Shown: positions 35,162 through 45,156 of the stretch, one piece after another | How positions within the stretch are numbered: the first letter of the stretch is position 1 | Layout of the letters: the number at the start of each line of letters is the position of its first letter | Source: Mesobacillus jeotgali | GTDB lineage: Bacteria > Bacillota > Bacilli > Bacillales > Cytobacillaceae | DNA length: 64,000 nucleotides | Assembly (NCBI RefSeq): GCF_900166585.1 | Contig: NZ_FVZC01000007.1 | Location: 768,139-832,138, forward strand | Reading direction: 5' to 3' | Made by a program: the position numbers and the translations under genes | Notes under the pieces: generated by a model | Told to the model about the DNA's origin: nothing | What the model saw: only the letters and a program-made list of their open reading frames with translations | Database searches by the model: none

Positions 35162-35250
35162 AAACAAAATTTTAGATATTGATTGGTAAAAATTAGTCGG
35201 ATATTACACCCCGCGGATGGTTAATCTATATTTCGTGGAGGTGATAAACA

Positions 35251-35526
35251 ATGGCAAAACAACCTAACCAAACTCAAGCTGGAACTAACATTCAAGAAGT
35301 TCGTCAGCAAAACGCTCAATCTGCTGGACGCCAAGGTCAATTTGGTACTGAATTTGCTAGCGAAACTAACGCTGCAGAAGTACGCCAGCAAAACGCTCAA
35401 GCAGCTCGTGGCGGACAAGGCCAATTCGGTACTGAATTCGCAAGCGAAACTAACGCTCAAGAAGTACGCCAGCAAAACCAGCAAGCTGAAGCTCGCAAAA
35501 GCCAAAACTCTGGTCAACAGCGTTAA
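35251..35526 (+). CDS. sspE: Gamma-type small acid-soluble spore protein
   Basis: 91 residues, extremely rich in Gln, Asn, Ala and Glu, without Cys or Trp. It is built from two repeats of about 31 residues, each with GQFGTEFASETNA, the cleavage site for the germination protease, followed by EVRQQNAQ. Gamma SASP does not bind DNA; it is an amino acid store for the germinating spore. Start ATG 35251 follows GGAGGTG. Own terminator behind, expected sigma-G control. Confidence 0.95.
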   Translation: MAKQPNQTQAGTNIQEVRQQNAQSAGRQGQFGTEFASETNAAEVRQQNAQAARGGQGQFGTEFASETNAQEVRQQNQQAEARKSQNSGQQR

Positions 35527-35540
35527 TATCACCTAAATGA

Positions 35541-35567
35541 AAGGCACTCTATTCCAGAGTGCCTTTT
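35541..35567 (+). terminator. sspE terminator
   Basis: AAGGCACTCT-ATTCC-AGAGTGCCTTTT; strong perfect stem. Confidence 0.9.
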
Positions 35568-35817
35568 CCATTGTAATTGAAACCTGCGTTGCTGTTTCAA
35601 AAAGAAGCTGGAGGCCCTGTCTAGCCCAATGCCCGTCCTAGTTAGATACCTTTATTACTTGTACACCCAACTAAATAACACTTCATCCAATTTATACATG
35701 GAATTAATAACATTCCATTCGACAAAGGTTCCGATTCCTCTACATAACTAGTCAAAGGAATTTAAAAGCCGCCCAAGAATACAAATAGGAGATAAATTTT
35801 ACAGGCGGTGGATAAGC

Positions 35818-36072
35818 ATGGATAAATTTAACGAATTGGTATCTACTCAAATGCAAACAATGGAAAAGCTTCTGTATTTGCAATCTGAACTGGAAAGGTG
35901 TCAGGAAATCGAAAAACAGCTGGATGCCCTGAAGCAAAGTGCAGAGTTAGAGGAGCTTCGCTTGGAAATTGATCGTAAAAAGCTTGATCTGCAGGAAATT
36001 CACCGGATGTTTGAAAAACAGACGGAGGAAGTAATCCATACTTACCAGCAGCTAGCTGTAACTATTCGCTAA
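35818..36072 (+). CDS. ygaB: YgaB family coiled-coil protein
   Basis: 84 residues, nearly all helical with heptad-like Leu spacing (EKLLYLQSELERCQEIEKQL and onward). The start MDKFNELVSTQMQTMEKLL and place between sspE and ygaC match YgaB of Bacillus. Function unknown; the coiled coil suggests it works as an oligomer or adaptor. The upstream 245 bp hold no recognised feature beyond the ribosome site. Confidence 0.85.
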   Translation: MDKFNELVSTQMQTMEKLLYLQSELERCQEIEKQLDALKQSAELEELRLEIDRKKLDLQEIHRMFEKQTEEVIHTYQQLAVTIR

Positions 36073-36126
36073 TAACAGTTAATGTAAGGATAAAAAATGA
36101 ATTTTTATAAAAATTTAAGCAATTTT

Positions 36127-36164
36127 AAAGGGCGATCGAGGAAATCGATGGCTCTTTTGTTTTA
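36127..36164 (+). terminator. ygaB terminator
   Basis: AAAGGGC.GATCGA pairs imperfectly with TCGAT.GGCTCTTT, then TTTTGTTTT. Confidence 0.7.
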
Positions 36165-36299
36165 AATTCTCATGTTAACCGTTATAATAATAAAAAATAG
36201 GAATCGTTCTTTGTTGCCTTTTGTCGTTTTGAAGAACTGAGATAAATATACATTTATAGGTTGCAAAGTTTCCGGGAAAGGAAAGTAGGGGAGAAGAAC

Positions 36300-36830
36300 A
36301 TGGGCGTACCCACAGAAGGTGAACCGATCCAAATCCATAGTTATAAGCATAATGGGCACATCCATCGAGTCTGGGAAGAAACTACCGTCTTAAAGGGCAC
36401 ACAGAATCTGGTAATTGGCGGAAACGATCGGACTGTCGTGACTGAATCAGACGGCAGGACTTGGATTACGAGAGAGCCTGCGATCTGTTACTTCCACTCT
36501 CAGCTGTGGTTCAACGTTATAGGCATGATCCGGGAAGATGGCGTATATTATTACTGCAATATTAGTTCTCCATTTATTTTTGACGGAGAAGCACTGAAAT
36601 ATATTGACTACGATCTCGACATAAAAGTTTTTCCAGATATGACGTTTAATCTACTCGATGAAGATGAATATGAACGCCACCGCAAGGAAATGCAGTACCC
36701 TGATGTGATTGACAAGATTTTAAAATACAATGTTGAAAAGCTTAAACGCTGGATCAGGCAAAGGAAAGGTCCGTTTGCACCTGATTTTATCGACATTTAT
36801 TATGAGCGGTATTTAACCTATCGCCGCTGA
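36300..36830 (+). CDS. ntdP: Nucleoside tri-/diphosphate phosphatase NtdP (YgaC, DUF402)
   Basis: 176 residues, the same length as B. subtilis YgaC. The DUF402 fold is visible: [21 protein letters not shown], then [30 protein letters not shown] and the acidic metal-binding region [14 protein letters not shown]. Family members hydrolyse nucleoside di- and triphosphates with divalent metal. ATG 36300 is chosen because GGGGAG lies about seven bases upstream; the open frame begins earlier. Confidence 0.88.
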   Translation: MGVPTEGEPIQIHSYKHNGHIHRVWEETTVLKGTQNLVIGGNDRTVVTESDGRTWITREPAICYFHSQLWFNVIGMIREDGVYYYCNISSPFIFDGEALKYIDYDLDIKVFPDMTFNLLDEDEYERHRKEMQYPDVIDKILKYNVEKLKRWIRQRKGPFAPDFIDIYYERYLTYRR

Positions 36831-36854
36831 CCATACAGGGTAGACAAGTTTCAG

Positions 36855-36884
36855 CCTGTTGATTTGAATCAACAGGTTTTTGTT
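36855..36884 (+). terminator. ntdP terminator
   Basis: Perfect CCTGTTGAT / ATCAACAGG stem with TTGA loop, then TTTTTGTTT. Confidence 0.88.
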
Positions 36885-36929
36885 TCGTGCAGATAGAAAG
36901 CAAGGAGCTCCATAAGGGGGAACTTTACA

Positions 36930-38678
36930 TTGGGCAGCATTCGCAGATACTTAAAATTCGTAAAACCATATCGGCTGCAAATCATCGGAACAATCATCAT
37001 CGGAATCCTTAAATTTGCGATTCCGTTAATGATTCCGCTTTTAATCAAGTTCGTCCTGGATGATGTCATCGGCAATGAAACGTTGGCGAAGGATGAAAAA
37101 ATAGACAAATTGTTTTGGATCATGGGCATCATGATTGTCGTGTTTGTTGTCCTCAGGCCGCCAATTGAATACTATCGTCAATACTTTGCCCAGTGGACCG
37201 CCAGCAAAATCCTTTATGACATAAGGGACAGGCTGTTCACACATATGCAGAGGCTCAGCTATAGGTATTATTCCAACACGAGGGCCGGAGAGGTCATCTC
37301 AAGGATGATCAATGATGTAGAGCAGACAAAAACATTCGTAATTACAGGGCTGATGAATTTATGGCTGGACGTTGCTACAATTGTGATAGCAGCTGCTATC
37401 ATGTTCACGATGGATGTTCAGCTAACCTTGGTGTCACTTATCCTGTTCCCTTTTTACGCTTTCTCGGTAAGGTACTTTTTCGGAAACCTTCGGAACCTTA
37501 CGAGGCAGCGTTCGCAAGCGCTGGCAGAGGTACAAAGCTATTTGCATGAAAGAGTAGCCGGTATCTCCGTTATCAAGAGTTTTGCAATTGAAGATTATGA
37601 GCAGACACAATTCGACCGGCAGAATAAAAACTTTTTAACAAAAGCACTGGAGCATACAAGCTGGAATGCCAAAGCCTTCGCCGTGGTCAATACGATTACC
37701 GACATCGCGCCGTTGCTTGTCATTGGCTTTTCCGGTTATCAGGTACTCGAGGGCAATCTTAGCATCGGGGAAATGGCCGCATTCATTGCCTACATCGACA
37801 GGCTGTATAATCCATTGCGCAGACTGGTGAATTCATCAACGACGCTTACACAATCGATTGCCTCAATGGACCGGGTATTCGAGTTCATGGATGAGAAATA
37901 TGATATTAAGGATTCTCCTGAGGCCGTCGAATTGAAAAAAGTTCATGGAGACATTTCTTTTAAGAATGTAAGCTTCTCATATGAAGAAGACGGGGAGACC
38001 GTCCTTAAGAATTTGAATATAGAAGTTGAAAAAGGGGAAACCATTGCGCTGGTCGGGATGAGCGGAGGCGGAAAGTCCTCATTTGTCAGTCTCATCCCGA
38101 GATTCTTTGATGTAACCGCTGGGGAGATTCTACTTGATGGCAAGGACATCCGCTCTTTCAAAGTCCGTTCCTTGCGCGATAAAATAGGGATGGTTGCGCA
38201 GGATAATATTTTATTCAGTGAATCGGTGAAATCGAATATTCTTTTAGGCAAGCCAGGTGCCAGTGATGAAGAAGTAATCCAGGCAGCAAGGGCAGCAAAT
38301 GCCCATGAATTTATTATGAATCTCCCAGAAGGCTATGATACAAAAGTCGGGGAAAGAGGGGTCAAGCTTTCGGGCGGGCAAAAACAACGAGTTGCGATTG
38401 CGCGTGTATTCCTGAAGAACCCGCCGATTTTAATTCTGGATGAAGCTACTTCTGCCCTCGACCTTGAGAGTGAACACCTCATACAGGAAGCGATCGAAAA
38501 GCTGGCAAAAGACAGGACAACATTTGTTGTAGCCCATCGTTTATCCACGATCACCCATGCTGACAGGATCGTCCTGATTGAACATGGAGAAATCGGTGAG
38601 GTCGGCAGCCATGAAGAGTTGATGGCAAAACAGGGCGGTTATCATAGATTATTCCAGGTTCAGCAGCTGGAAAGTTGA
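36930..38678 (+). CDS. ygaD: ABC exporter (permease-ATPase fusion), YgaD-like
   Basis: 582 residues. Six membrane helices (about 15-310), then an ATPase domain with all canonical residues: Walker [10 protein letters not shown], signature LSGGQKQR, Walker [12 protein letters not shown] and switch VVAHRLST. Unlike the yfiBC pair, a single gene with two good sites, so a homodimeric lipid or drug exporter. TTG start 36930 lies after AAGGGGG. Same place as ygaD in B. subtilis. Its terminator T-tract has received a MITE-like insertion. Confidence 0.9.
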   Translation: MGSIRRYLKFVKPYRLQIIGTIIIGILKFAIPLMIPLLIKFVLDDVIGNETLAKDEKIDKLFWIMGIMIVVFVVLRPPIEYYRQYFAQWTASKILYDIRDRLFTHMQRLSYRYYSNTRAGEVISRMINDVEQTKTFVITGLMNLWLDVATIVIAAAIMFTMDVQLTLVSLILFPFYAFSVRYFFGNLRNLTRQRSQALAEVQSYLHERVAGISVIKSFAIEDYEQTQFDRQNKNFLTKALEHTSWNAKAFAVVNTITDIAPLLVIGFSGYQVLEGNLSIGEMAAFIAYIDRLYNPLRRLVNSSTTLTQSIASMDRVFEFMDEKYDIKDSPEAVELKKVHGDISFKNVSFSYEEDGETVLKNLNIEVEKGETIALVGMSGGGKSSFVSLIPRFFDVTAGEILLDGKDIRSFKVRSLRDKIGMVAQDNILFSESVKSNILLGKPGASDEEVIQAARAANAHEFIMNLPEGYDTKVGERGVKLSGGQKQRVAIARVFLKNPPILILDEATSALDLESEHLIQEAIEKLAKDRTTFVVAHRLSTITHADRIVLIEHGEIGEVGSHEELMAKQGGYHRLFQVQQLES

Positions 38679-38688
38679 ATATTTTAAA

Positions 38689-38720
38689 AAAAGCGAAGCT
38701 CATCGGCTTCGTTTTTTTTA
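38689..38720 (+). terminator. ygaD terminator
   Basis: AAGCGAAGC-TCATC-GGCTTCGTTTTTTTT. The last bases of the T-tract (TTTTATTA, 38716-38723) are the left target duplication of the adjoining repeat element. Confidence 0.88.
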
Positions 38721-38723
38721 TTA

Positions 38724-38886
38724 GGCTCTTTTCGTGAAGATTGTTGTTAACGTGATAAAAGCCATTTTGCAGGTCGGTACTAAGTTGGCAAGCTCTTTTC
38801 TCTTATTAAGCGTTAATTTTGTGAAGAAACTTAGGTAATTCCATCCTATTTTGTAGTCAGTAGCAACAAAGTTTGAGAAAAGAGCC
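38724..38886 (-). mobile_element. MITE-like element, copy A (163 bp)
   Basis: Begins GGCTCTTTTC and ends GAAAAGAGCC, perfect 10-bp terminal inverted repeats with further partial pairing inwards. Flanked on both sides by TTTTATTA (38716-38723 and 38887-38894), an 8-bp target duplication. No coding capacity. An inverted, diverged copy lies at 45157-45339, beyond the opp operon. The 8-bp A+T-rich duplication and GG-starting ends resemble ISL3-type transposition, which is inference. Confidence 0.85.
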
Positions 38887-38894
38887 TTTTATTA

Positions 38895-39355
38895 AGAATA
38901 AAAGTTTTTCCCTGCTGAAAAAATATAAGCCGAAAGAAAGCCGTAATTATATACTAAAAAAATGCCGATAAACTTTTGTCCGTCTAGTATGTCAAAGCAC
39001 ATACCTCTCCATCTAATGTCTTCATAGGAAGGAAACTAGAAGTTTTCTTATATTCCTGCCAGTTATGCTCCAAAAGACAGATCTAAAATGAATTCAACCT
39101 CAATCTTTTAGAAAATCCCTTGTGTCATAGGCTTCGTATCTCTACCCAAAAACAATCTAATATTCTTGTCATAATTTATCAACTTTTAGAATACAAATAG
39201 TACCAATTTCCTAATACTATTCAAAATTATTATTATATTTAAATAATTAAGAAAAATCAGTGGACTATTCATAGGCTTTTAATATAAAATGTTTTCACAG
39301 AGAGAAGTAGTTTTTATTCAGCAATAATATCTCGGTAATAGAAAGGAGTAGGAAA
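38895..39355. other. Region before the peptide-transport operon, no gene
   Basis: No reading frame or fold seen. Bases 39103-39117 (ATCTTTTAGAAAATC) match 11 of 15 positions of the CodY box AATTTTCWGAAAATT, which would make sense for peptide uptake, but the match is only suggestive. A TATAAA near 39285 may be the -10 box. Confidence 0.4.
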
Positions 39356-40369
39356 GTGGTACATGCTCCGGTTTTAGAAGTGAAAAATTTAAGGACCTCA
39401 TTTTTTACCAAGGAAGGCGAGGTTCCTGCAGTAGATGATGTTAGCTTTTCGGTTAACAAAGGAGAAATCCTCGGAATAGTCGGAGAATCAGGCAGTGGAA
39501 AAAGTGTTACCTCTTTATCAGTCATGAAGCTGATTCCACAGCCGCCGGGAAAAATTGCAGGAGGGGAAATCCTGCTCAATGGTGAAGACCTGGTACGCGC
39601 TTCGGAGTCGAGGATGAGGGAAATTCGCGGGAATGAAATAGCAATGATTTTCCAGGAGCCGATGACTTCTTTGAATCCTTTATTCACTATTGGTGAACAG
39701 CTGGTGGAAGCATTGAAAATACATAAAAAATTAGGTAAAAAGGCGGCAAACCAGCAAGCTGTGGAAATGCTTAAGCTGGTTGGCCTTCCCAGGGCAGAGC
39801 AGATCGTAAAAGAATATCCGCACCAGCTATCCGGGGGGATGAGACAGAGGGTCATGATTGCTATGGCACTCAGCTGCCATCCAAGGGTGCTGATTGCTGA
39901 TGAGCCGACAACTGCACTAGATGTTACCATCCAGGCGCAAATTCTGGCGTTAATGAAGGATTTGAATGAAAAGCTTGATACAGCAATCATCATGATTACT
40001 CATGATCTGGGAGTCGTCGCGGAAGTCTGCCAGCGTGTCGCTGTCATGTATGCCGGGAAAATCGTTGAAGAAGGTGTGGTCCAGGATATCTTCAAGAACC
40101 CGAAGCATCCCTATACACTTGGTCTCCTTAAATCGATACCTGATATCCGTGAGAAGCAGGAGCGCCTTTATTCGATCCCGGGTAATGTGCCGAAGCCTGG
40201 TTCAATTAAAACAGGGTGCCGCTTTGCAGCCAGGTGTGAATTTGTCATGGACAGATGCTTGAGTGAGGATCCTGAACTCTATCAAACTGACAGGCCCGGC
40301 CACCGCGTTCGCTGCCTGCTGCATGAGAAGGAGGGGGTAGCCAATGGCAGAAGTACTGTTAAAAGTTGA
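39356..40369 (+). CDS. Di/oligopeptide ABC transporter ATP-binding protein (DppD/OppD)
   Basis: 337 residues. Walker A GESGSGKS, signature LSGGMRQRVMIAMAL, Walker B VLIADEPTTALDVT and switch MITHDLGVVAE; the C-terminal oligopeptide-type extension with cysteines (GCRFAARCEFVMDRC) marks the peptide/nickel subfamily and may hold an iron-sulfur cluster or metal. GTG start 39356 follows GAAAGGAG. First gene of a D-F-A-B-C operon; overlaps the next gene by 26 bases. It forms the ATPase heterodimer with the next protein. Confidence 0.92.
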   Translation: MVHAPVLEVKNLRTSFFTKEGEVPAVDDVSFSVNKGEILGIVGESGSGKSVTSLSVMKLIPQPPGKIAGGEILLNGEDLVRASESRMREIRGNEIAMIFQEPMTSLNPLFTIGEQLVEALKIHKKLGKKAANQQAVEMLKLVGLPRAEQIVKEYPHQLSGGMRQRVMIAMALSCHPRVLIADEPTTALDVTIQAQILALMKDLNEKLDTAIIMITHDLGVVAEVCQRVAVMYAGKIVEEGVVQDIFKNPKHPYTLGLLKSIPDIREKQERLYSIPGNVPKPGSIKTGCRFAARCEFVMDRCLSEDPELYQTDRPGHRVRCLLHEKEGVANGRSTVKS

Positions 40370-41312
40370 TGGTCTTAAAAAATATTTTCCCATTACAGGC
40401 GGTATCCTTGGCAAACAGACAGGGGCCGTCAAAGCAGTTGATAATATCAGCTTCTGGGTGAACAAAGGAGAAACCCTCGGATTGGTTGGAGAGTCTGGCT
40501 GCGGGAAGTCGACAACGGGCAGGATGCTCATGCGCCTGATTGACCCGACGGAAGGGCAAGTTGTGTTCGAAGGGAAAGACCTTGTAACCCTCTCAGACAG
40601 CGATATGCGCAAAGCTCGAAAGGACATGCAAATGGTTTTTCAGGATCCTTTTGCATCGCTTAATCCTAGGCATACCGTTGAAAAGATCCTTGAGGAGCCT
40701 CTCATTGTCCACGGAATCGGGACGAAGAAGGAACGGAAGCAAATGGTGAAGGAAATGCTGGAGGTAGTGGGTCTCAGCAGCTACCATGCAAAAAGATACC
40801 CACACCAGTTCAGCGGCGGCCAACGCCAGCGAATCGGGATTGCCCGGGCACTGATGACGAGGCCAAAGCTTATTATTGCCGATGAACCAGTATCAGCATT
40901 GGACGTATCAATCCAATCACAAGTTTTGAATCTGCTGGAAGACCTGCAAAAGGAATTTCAGTTGACTTATATTTTCATTGCCCATGATCTTGGTGTCGTA
41001 AAACATATCAGTGATAGAGTTGGAGTCATGTATTTAGGCAGACTTGTAGAAATTACAGATGCCGATAAGCTTTATGAAAAACCGCTTCACCCTTATACAA
41101 GGGCCTTGCTTTCCGCAGTGCCGATACCAGACCCAGATGTTAAAAGGGAAATGGAACTTTTGACAGGAGACCTTCCAAGTCCGGCAAATCCGCCGCAGGG
41201 ATGCGCCTTCCATACAAGGTGCAAGGAGTGCATGGAAATCTGCAAGACTGATCGTCCCGAGTTACGGGAAATTGAACCAGGTCATTTTGCTGCCTGCCAT
41301 CTGTATTCCTGA
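40344..41312 (+). CDS. Di/oligopeptide ABC transporter ATP-binding protein (DppF/OppF)
   Basis: 322 residues. Walker A GESGCGKST, MVFQDPFASLNPR (Q-loop), signature FSGGQRQRIGIARAL, Walker B LIIADEPVSALDVS and switch FIAHDLGVVKH; C-terminal CAFHTRCKECMEIC motif as in OppF. Partner of the preceding ATPase. AGGAGGGGG lies before the ATG. A 120-base gap follows before the binding-protein gene. Confidence 0.92.
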   Translation: MAEVLLKVDGLKKYFPITGGILGKQTGAVKAVDNISFWVNKGETLGLVGESGCGKSTTGRMLMRLIDPTEGQVVFEGKDLVTLSDSDMRKARKDMQMVFQDPFASLNPRHTVEKILEEPLIVHGIGTKKERKQMVKEMLEVVGLSSYHAKRYPHQFSGGQRQRIGIARALMTRPKLIIADEPVSALDVSIQSQVLNLLEDLQKEFQLTYIFIAHDLGVVKHISDRVGVMYLGRLVEITDADKLYEKPLHPYTRALLSAVPIPDPDVKREMELLTGDLPSPANPPQGCAFHTRCKECMEICKTDRPELREIEPGHFAACHLYS

Positions 41313-41432
41313 TAATCAGGTATGGGAAATCTTTTCCTGAAATAGAGGAATGCTCGCAGGAAAAACAGCATAGGTGATAAATATTATGGACCGGAATATA
41401 GAAACTGGTCTGAAAAAACAAGGGGGAAGAAT

Positions 41433-43034
41433 ATGAAAAGGCGTTTTGGATTAATGTTTTTTGCTTTTATCCTAATCCTCAGCATGGGGCTTGCCGGCTG
41501 CAGCAATGAATCCGGCGGCAAGAAAACAGGCGGGGAATCTGGTTCTGAGGGCGGATCATCGTCTGGCGGAACACTGGTATTTGGCCGAGGCGGCGATTCC
41601 ACTTCACTTGACCCAGCTGTAACAACAGAAGGTGAAGCTTTCAAGGTAACAAAAAACATCTATGAAACTCTTATCGAATTCGGTGAGCAGGATACAGAAA
41701 TTCAACCAGGTCTTGCAGAGGAATGGACTGAGTCTGAAGATGGTTTGAAGCATACACTTAAACTTCGTAAAGGTGTTAAATTCCATGACGGCACTGATTT
41801 CAACGCTGAAGCTGTCGTATTCAACTTCGAGCGATGGAAGGCCGGAAATAAGGAACAATTCTATTACTATAATTCACAATTCGGTGATGTAATTAAGGAA
41901 GTTAAGGCAGTGGATGAGCATACTGTTGAATTCACATTGAACCGTATTCTTGCTCCATTCTACAAAAACCTTGCGATGTCTCCATTCGGGATTGCCAGCC
42001 CTGCTGCAATCGAAAAGTATGGTGATAAGTTCATTGAAAATCCAGTAGGTACTGGTCCATTCAAGTTCAAGGAATGGAAACGCAATGACAAAGTAACACT
42101 GGTGAAAAACGAAAATTACTGGGAGAAGGGACTTCCAAAGCTTGATGAAGTCATCTTCCGTGTCATCCCTGAAAACTCAGCTCGTCTGAATGCCCTTAAC
42201 ACAGGCGAAGTCGACATTATTGACGGCGTAAACTTCAGTGATGTTGAATCAATCGAGAAAAACCCGGATTTGCAGACTTTCTACAGACCTTCTTTGAACG
42301 TTGCCTACCTGGGATTGAACAACGAGCGTGGACCGCTTAAAGACAAAAAGGTACGCCAGGCATTGAATCACGCGGTTAATAAGCAAGCTCTAATTGACGC
42401 TTTCTTTGCTGGTGCTGCAGAGCCTGCGAAGAACCCAATGCCAAAAACAGTTGCAGGATATAACGATGCTGTAGAAGCATATGAATATGATCCAGAGAAG
42501 GCAAAGGCGCTTTTAAAGGAAGCCGGCTTTGAAGATGGCTTTGAAATTGAACTATGGGCAATGCCAGTTCCAAGACCATATATGCCAGACGGAAAGAAAG
42601 TTGCAGAAGCCATTCAGAAAGATTTTGCTGAAGTGGGCGTAAAAGCAAAGATTGTTTCTTACGAGTGGGCGACATACCTTGAGAAAACACGCGTAGGTGA
42701 AGCAGACACATTCCTTCTCGGCTGGACAGGCGACAATGGTGATGCTGACAACTTCCTGTATGTACTTTTAGACCAGGATAATATCGACAGCAATAACTAT
42801 GCTCGCTATGCCAACCCGGAAGTGCATGATTTGTTCATTAAAGCTCAGTCTACAAATGACCAGGCTGAACGCGAAAAACTGTATAAGGAAGCTCAATTGT
42901 TAATTAAAGAAGATGCTCCATGGATTCCGCTTGTCCACTCTGAGCCTGCACTTGCAGGAAGAGCTGACGTAACAGGATTCAAGGCACATCCGACAGGATC
43001 TGACATTCTTTCAACGGTTGAATTCAAAAAATAA
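41433..43034 (+). CDS. Peptide-binding lipoprotein (SBP family 5, DppE/OppA-like)
   Basis: 533 residues. A lipoprotein signal: MKRRFGLMFFAFILILSMG followed by lipobox LAGC, so the mature protein is anchored by Cys23 on the outside of the membrane, followed by a flexible Gly/Ser/Glu linker. The family 5 signature LRKGVKFHDGTDFNAEAVVF is clear, and FGRGGDSTSLDPA resembles the dipeptide/heme-type DppA branch. It captures peptides for the permease encoded downstream. An attenuator hairpin behind it should make this gene more highly expressed than the permease genes. Confidence 0.9.
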   Translation: MKRRFGLMFFAFILILSMGLAGCSNESGGKKTGGESGSEGGSSSGGTLVFGRGGDSTSLDPAVTTEGEAFKVTKNIYETLIEFGEQDTEIQPGLAEEWTESEDGLKHTLKLRKGVKFHDGTDFNAEAVVFNFERWKAGNKEQFYYYNSQFGDVIKEVKAVDEHTVEFTLNRILAPFYKNLAMSPFGIASPAAIEKYGDKFIENPVGTGPFKFKEWKRNDKVTLVKNENYWEKGLPKLDEVIFRVIPENSARLNALNTGEVDIIDGVNFSDVESIEKNPDLQTFYRPSLNVAYLGLNNERGPLKDKKVRQALNHAVNKQALIDAFFAGAAEPAKNPMPKTVAGYNDAVEAYEYDPEKAKALLKEAGFEDGFEIELWAMPVPRPYMPDGKKVAEAIQKDFAEVGVKAKIVSYEWATYLEKTRVGEADTFLLGWTGDNGDADNFLYVLLDQDNIDSNNYARYANPEVHDLFIKAQSTNDQAEREKLYKEAQLLIKEDAPWIPLVHSEPALAGRADVTGFKAHPTGSDILSTVEFKK

Positions 43035-43043
43035 TGCATCGGG

Positions 43044-43078
43044 GAAAGGGAGAACATATGCATTCTCCCTTTTCTTTT
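43044..43078 (+). terminator. Attenuator-type hairpin between binding protein and permease genes
   Basis: AAAGGGAGAA / TTCTCCCTTT around an 8-base loop, then TCTTTTG. Within the operon, so likely partial; binding proteins are usually needed in excess. Confidence 0.75.
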
Positions 43079-43130
43079 GAAAAAATAATTATGGAAACTG
43101 TAAGATTTATAAAAATTCCAATGTAAATGT

Positions 43131-43192
43131 TTCTAGCTCCAGCGCCTAGCCCCTTGCGCTTTTCAGGGCTGACCAAGGCGCTTGTGCTTTTC
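43131..43192. repeat. Short dispersed palindromic repeat inside the opp operon
   Basis: CTAGCTCCAGCGCCTAGCCC, a loop and GGGCTGACCAAGGCGCTTG: AGCGCCT (43141-43147) pairs with AGGCGCT (43176-43182) and AGCCC with GGGCT. I recognise this wording from other Bacillaceae genomes as a dispersed extragenic palindrome (from memory). Confidence 0.65.
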
Positions 43193-43221
43193 TATCAAGC
43201 ATCAAGAAAAGAGGTGGGAAG

Positions 43222-44226
43222 GTGTTTGCCTATTCTGTCAGAAGAATATTTTCACTAATTCCTGTTCTGTTGGGACTATCACTTATTGTATTTTTCATGA
43301 TCCGAGCAATTCCTGGCGATCCCGCCCAAGTCATTCTCGGGCAGTTGGCCACTAAAGAAGCAATGGCAGATTTAACAAGGGAACTGGGACTCGACCAGCC
43401 GTGGTATGTGCAATATTTTAATTATCTTGGCGGGTTGCTGACCGGGGATTTAGGACAATCACTAAGAACGAAGTCGGAAATAAGCAATGAAGTCTGGCCC
43501 TATCTAGCCGCAACGATGGAACTTTCATTTGTTGCGATGCTGATTGCGATTTTTATAGGCGTCAATGCGGGAATCATCAGCGCATGGTTCCAGAATTCCT
43601 GGTTTGATTACGGAGCGATGATTTTTGCTCTTGTCGGTGTATCCATGCCGATTTTCTGGCTGGGTTTGATGGAACAATGGATGTTCGCTATCAATCTTGA
43701 TATCCTGCCGACCTCTGGGCGGGAAGAAGTAAGGAACCCTGTCAATGCCATCACGAACTTTTATATTATTGATACATTGATCCAGGGGAGGACGGACCAG
43801 TTTGTCGAAGTCCTCAAGCATCTTGTCCTGCCGGCTATGGCGCTCGCAACAATTCCGATGGCCATAATTGCCAGGATCACTCGTTCAACCATGCTCGAGG
43901 TGATGAGATCTGATTTTATCAGAACTGCAAGAGCGAAGGGATTAAGCATGTTCTGGGTCGTTTACAAACACTCTCTAAAAAATGCAATCATTCCTGTATT
44001 AACGGTTATTGGTTTGCAGACAGGCCTTCTGCTAGGCGGTGCGATCCTTACAGAGACCATCTTCAGCTGGCCGGGTATTGGCCGGTATATTTACGAGGCG
44101 ATCAATTACCGCGATTATCCAGTAATCCAATCCGGTATCCTGATCATTGCGCTCATCTTTGTGCTGATCAATCTAGTAGTTGACTTATTGTATGCAGCAA
44201 TTGATCCTCGGATCAAATACCGTTGA
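43222..44226 (+). CDS. Peptide ABC transporter permease (DppB/OppB)
   Basis: 334 residues, six membrane helices. The N-terminal RRIFSLIPVLLGLSLIVFFM and PGDPAQ, the EAA loop near EVMRSDFIRTARAKGLS and the C-terminal AIDPRIKYR are typical of DppB. GTG start 43222 lies after GAGGTGGG. It pairs with the next permease to form the channel. Confidence 0.92.
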   Translation: MFAYSVRRIFSLIPVLLGLSLIVFFMIRAIPGDPAQVILGQLATKEAMADLTRELGLDQPWYVQYFNYLGGLLTGDLGQSLRTKSEISNEVWPYLAATMELSFVAMLIAIFIGVNAGIISAWFQNSWFDYGAMIFALVGVSMPIFWLGLMEQWMFAINLDILPTSGREEVRNPVNAITNFYIIDTLIQGRTDQFVEVLKHLVLPAMALATIPMAIIARITRSTMLEVMRSDFIRTARAKGLSMFWVVYKHSLKNAIIPVLTVIGLQTGLLLGGAILTETIFSWPGIGRYIYEAINYRDYPVIQSGILIIALIFVLINLVVDLLYAAIDPRIKYR

Positions 44227-44245
44227 TGGAAAGGGGAGAGAGCAG

Positions 44246-45145
44246 ATGGAAATTTCAACGCAAAATCAAATTCAGCCGCCAACAGTAAAGGTAGAGGAAC
44301 AAGTGGCGTCTCCCTGGGCAGAAGCATGGTATAGCTTTAAGAAAAATAAATTGGCTCTGGTTGGAACAGCTATCGTTTTATTCTTTATTTTGCTGGCAAT
44401 CTTTGCTCCGCTAATTGCACCGGAAGGAATTAATGAGCAGAAAATGGAGGTTCGTCTCCAGGCACCTTCAGCTGATCACTGGTTCGGCACTGATGACTTT
44501 GGCCGTGATATTTTTTCCAGGGTAGTTTTTGGAGCACGTATTTCTTTATGGGTGGGAACCTTTGCGGTAATGGGCTCCATCATCGTAGGCTGCCTGCTCG
44601 GTATCCTTGCCGGTTACTATGGCCGATGGGTCGATACCATTATCTCAAGAGCTTTTGATATCATGCTGGCATTCCCAAGCATCCTGCTGGCAATTGCCAT
44701 TGTTGCTGTTCTTGGACCTTCACTTAGAAATGCGCTCATAGCGATTGCAATCATCAATATTCCAAACTTCGGGAGGCTGATCCGATCGAGGGTACTCAGT
44801 GTTAAAGAAGAGGAGTATATCATGGCAGCGAAGGCGGTAGGCATGAAGGACAGCCGGATCCTGTTTCAGCATATCCTGCCAAATAGTATGGCGCCAATCA
44901 TCGTCCAGGGCACACTGGCCATAGCGACGGCGATTATCGAAGCGGCTGCGCTGGGCTTCCTTGGGCTTGGTGCAGACGCACCTAATCCAGAGTGGGGAAA
45001 GATGCTTGCAGATGCAAAAGACTATATGATCCAGGCACCGTGGACAATGATTTTCCCGGGACTTGCCATCATGCTGACTGTACTTGGTTTCAACCTGATG
45101 GGCGATGGCCTGAGGGACGCACTGGACCCAAGAATGAAGAGCTAA
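44246..45145 (+). CDS. Peptide ABC transporter permease (DppC/OppC)
   Basis: 299 residues. An N-terminal cytoplasmic segment of about 45 residues, six membrane helices, the HWFGTDDFGRDIFSRVVFGA signature and EAA loop EEEYIMAAKAVGMKD, ending GDGLRDALDPRMKS. ATG 44246 follows AAGGGGAGAG and lies 19 bases after the dppB-like stop. Last gene of the operon; no clear terminator follows because a MITE-like element begins 11 bases after the stop. Confidence 0.92.
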   Translation: MEISTQNQIQPPTVKVEEQVASPWAEAWYSFKKNKLALVGTAIVLFFILLAIFAPLIAPEGINEQKMEVRLQAPSADHWFGTDDFGRDIFSRVVFGARISLWVGTFAVMGSIIVGCLLGILAGYYGRWVDTIISRAFDIMLAFPSILLAIAIVAVLGPSLRNALIAIAIINIPNFGRLIRSRVLSVKEEEYIMAAKAVGMKDSRILFQHILPNSMAPIIVQGTLAIATAIIEAAALGFLGLGADAPNPEWGKMLADAKDYMIQAPWTMIFPGLAIMLTVLGFNLMGDGLRDALDPRMKS

Positions 45146-45156
45146 TTTTATATGAA

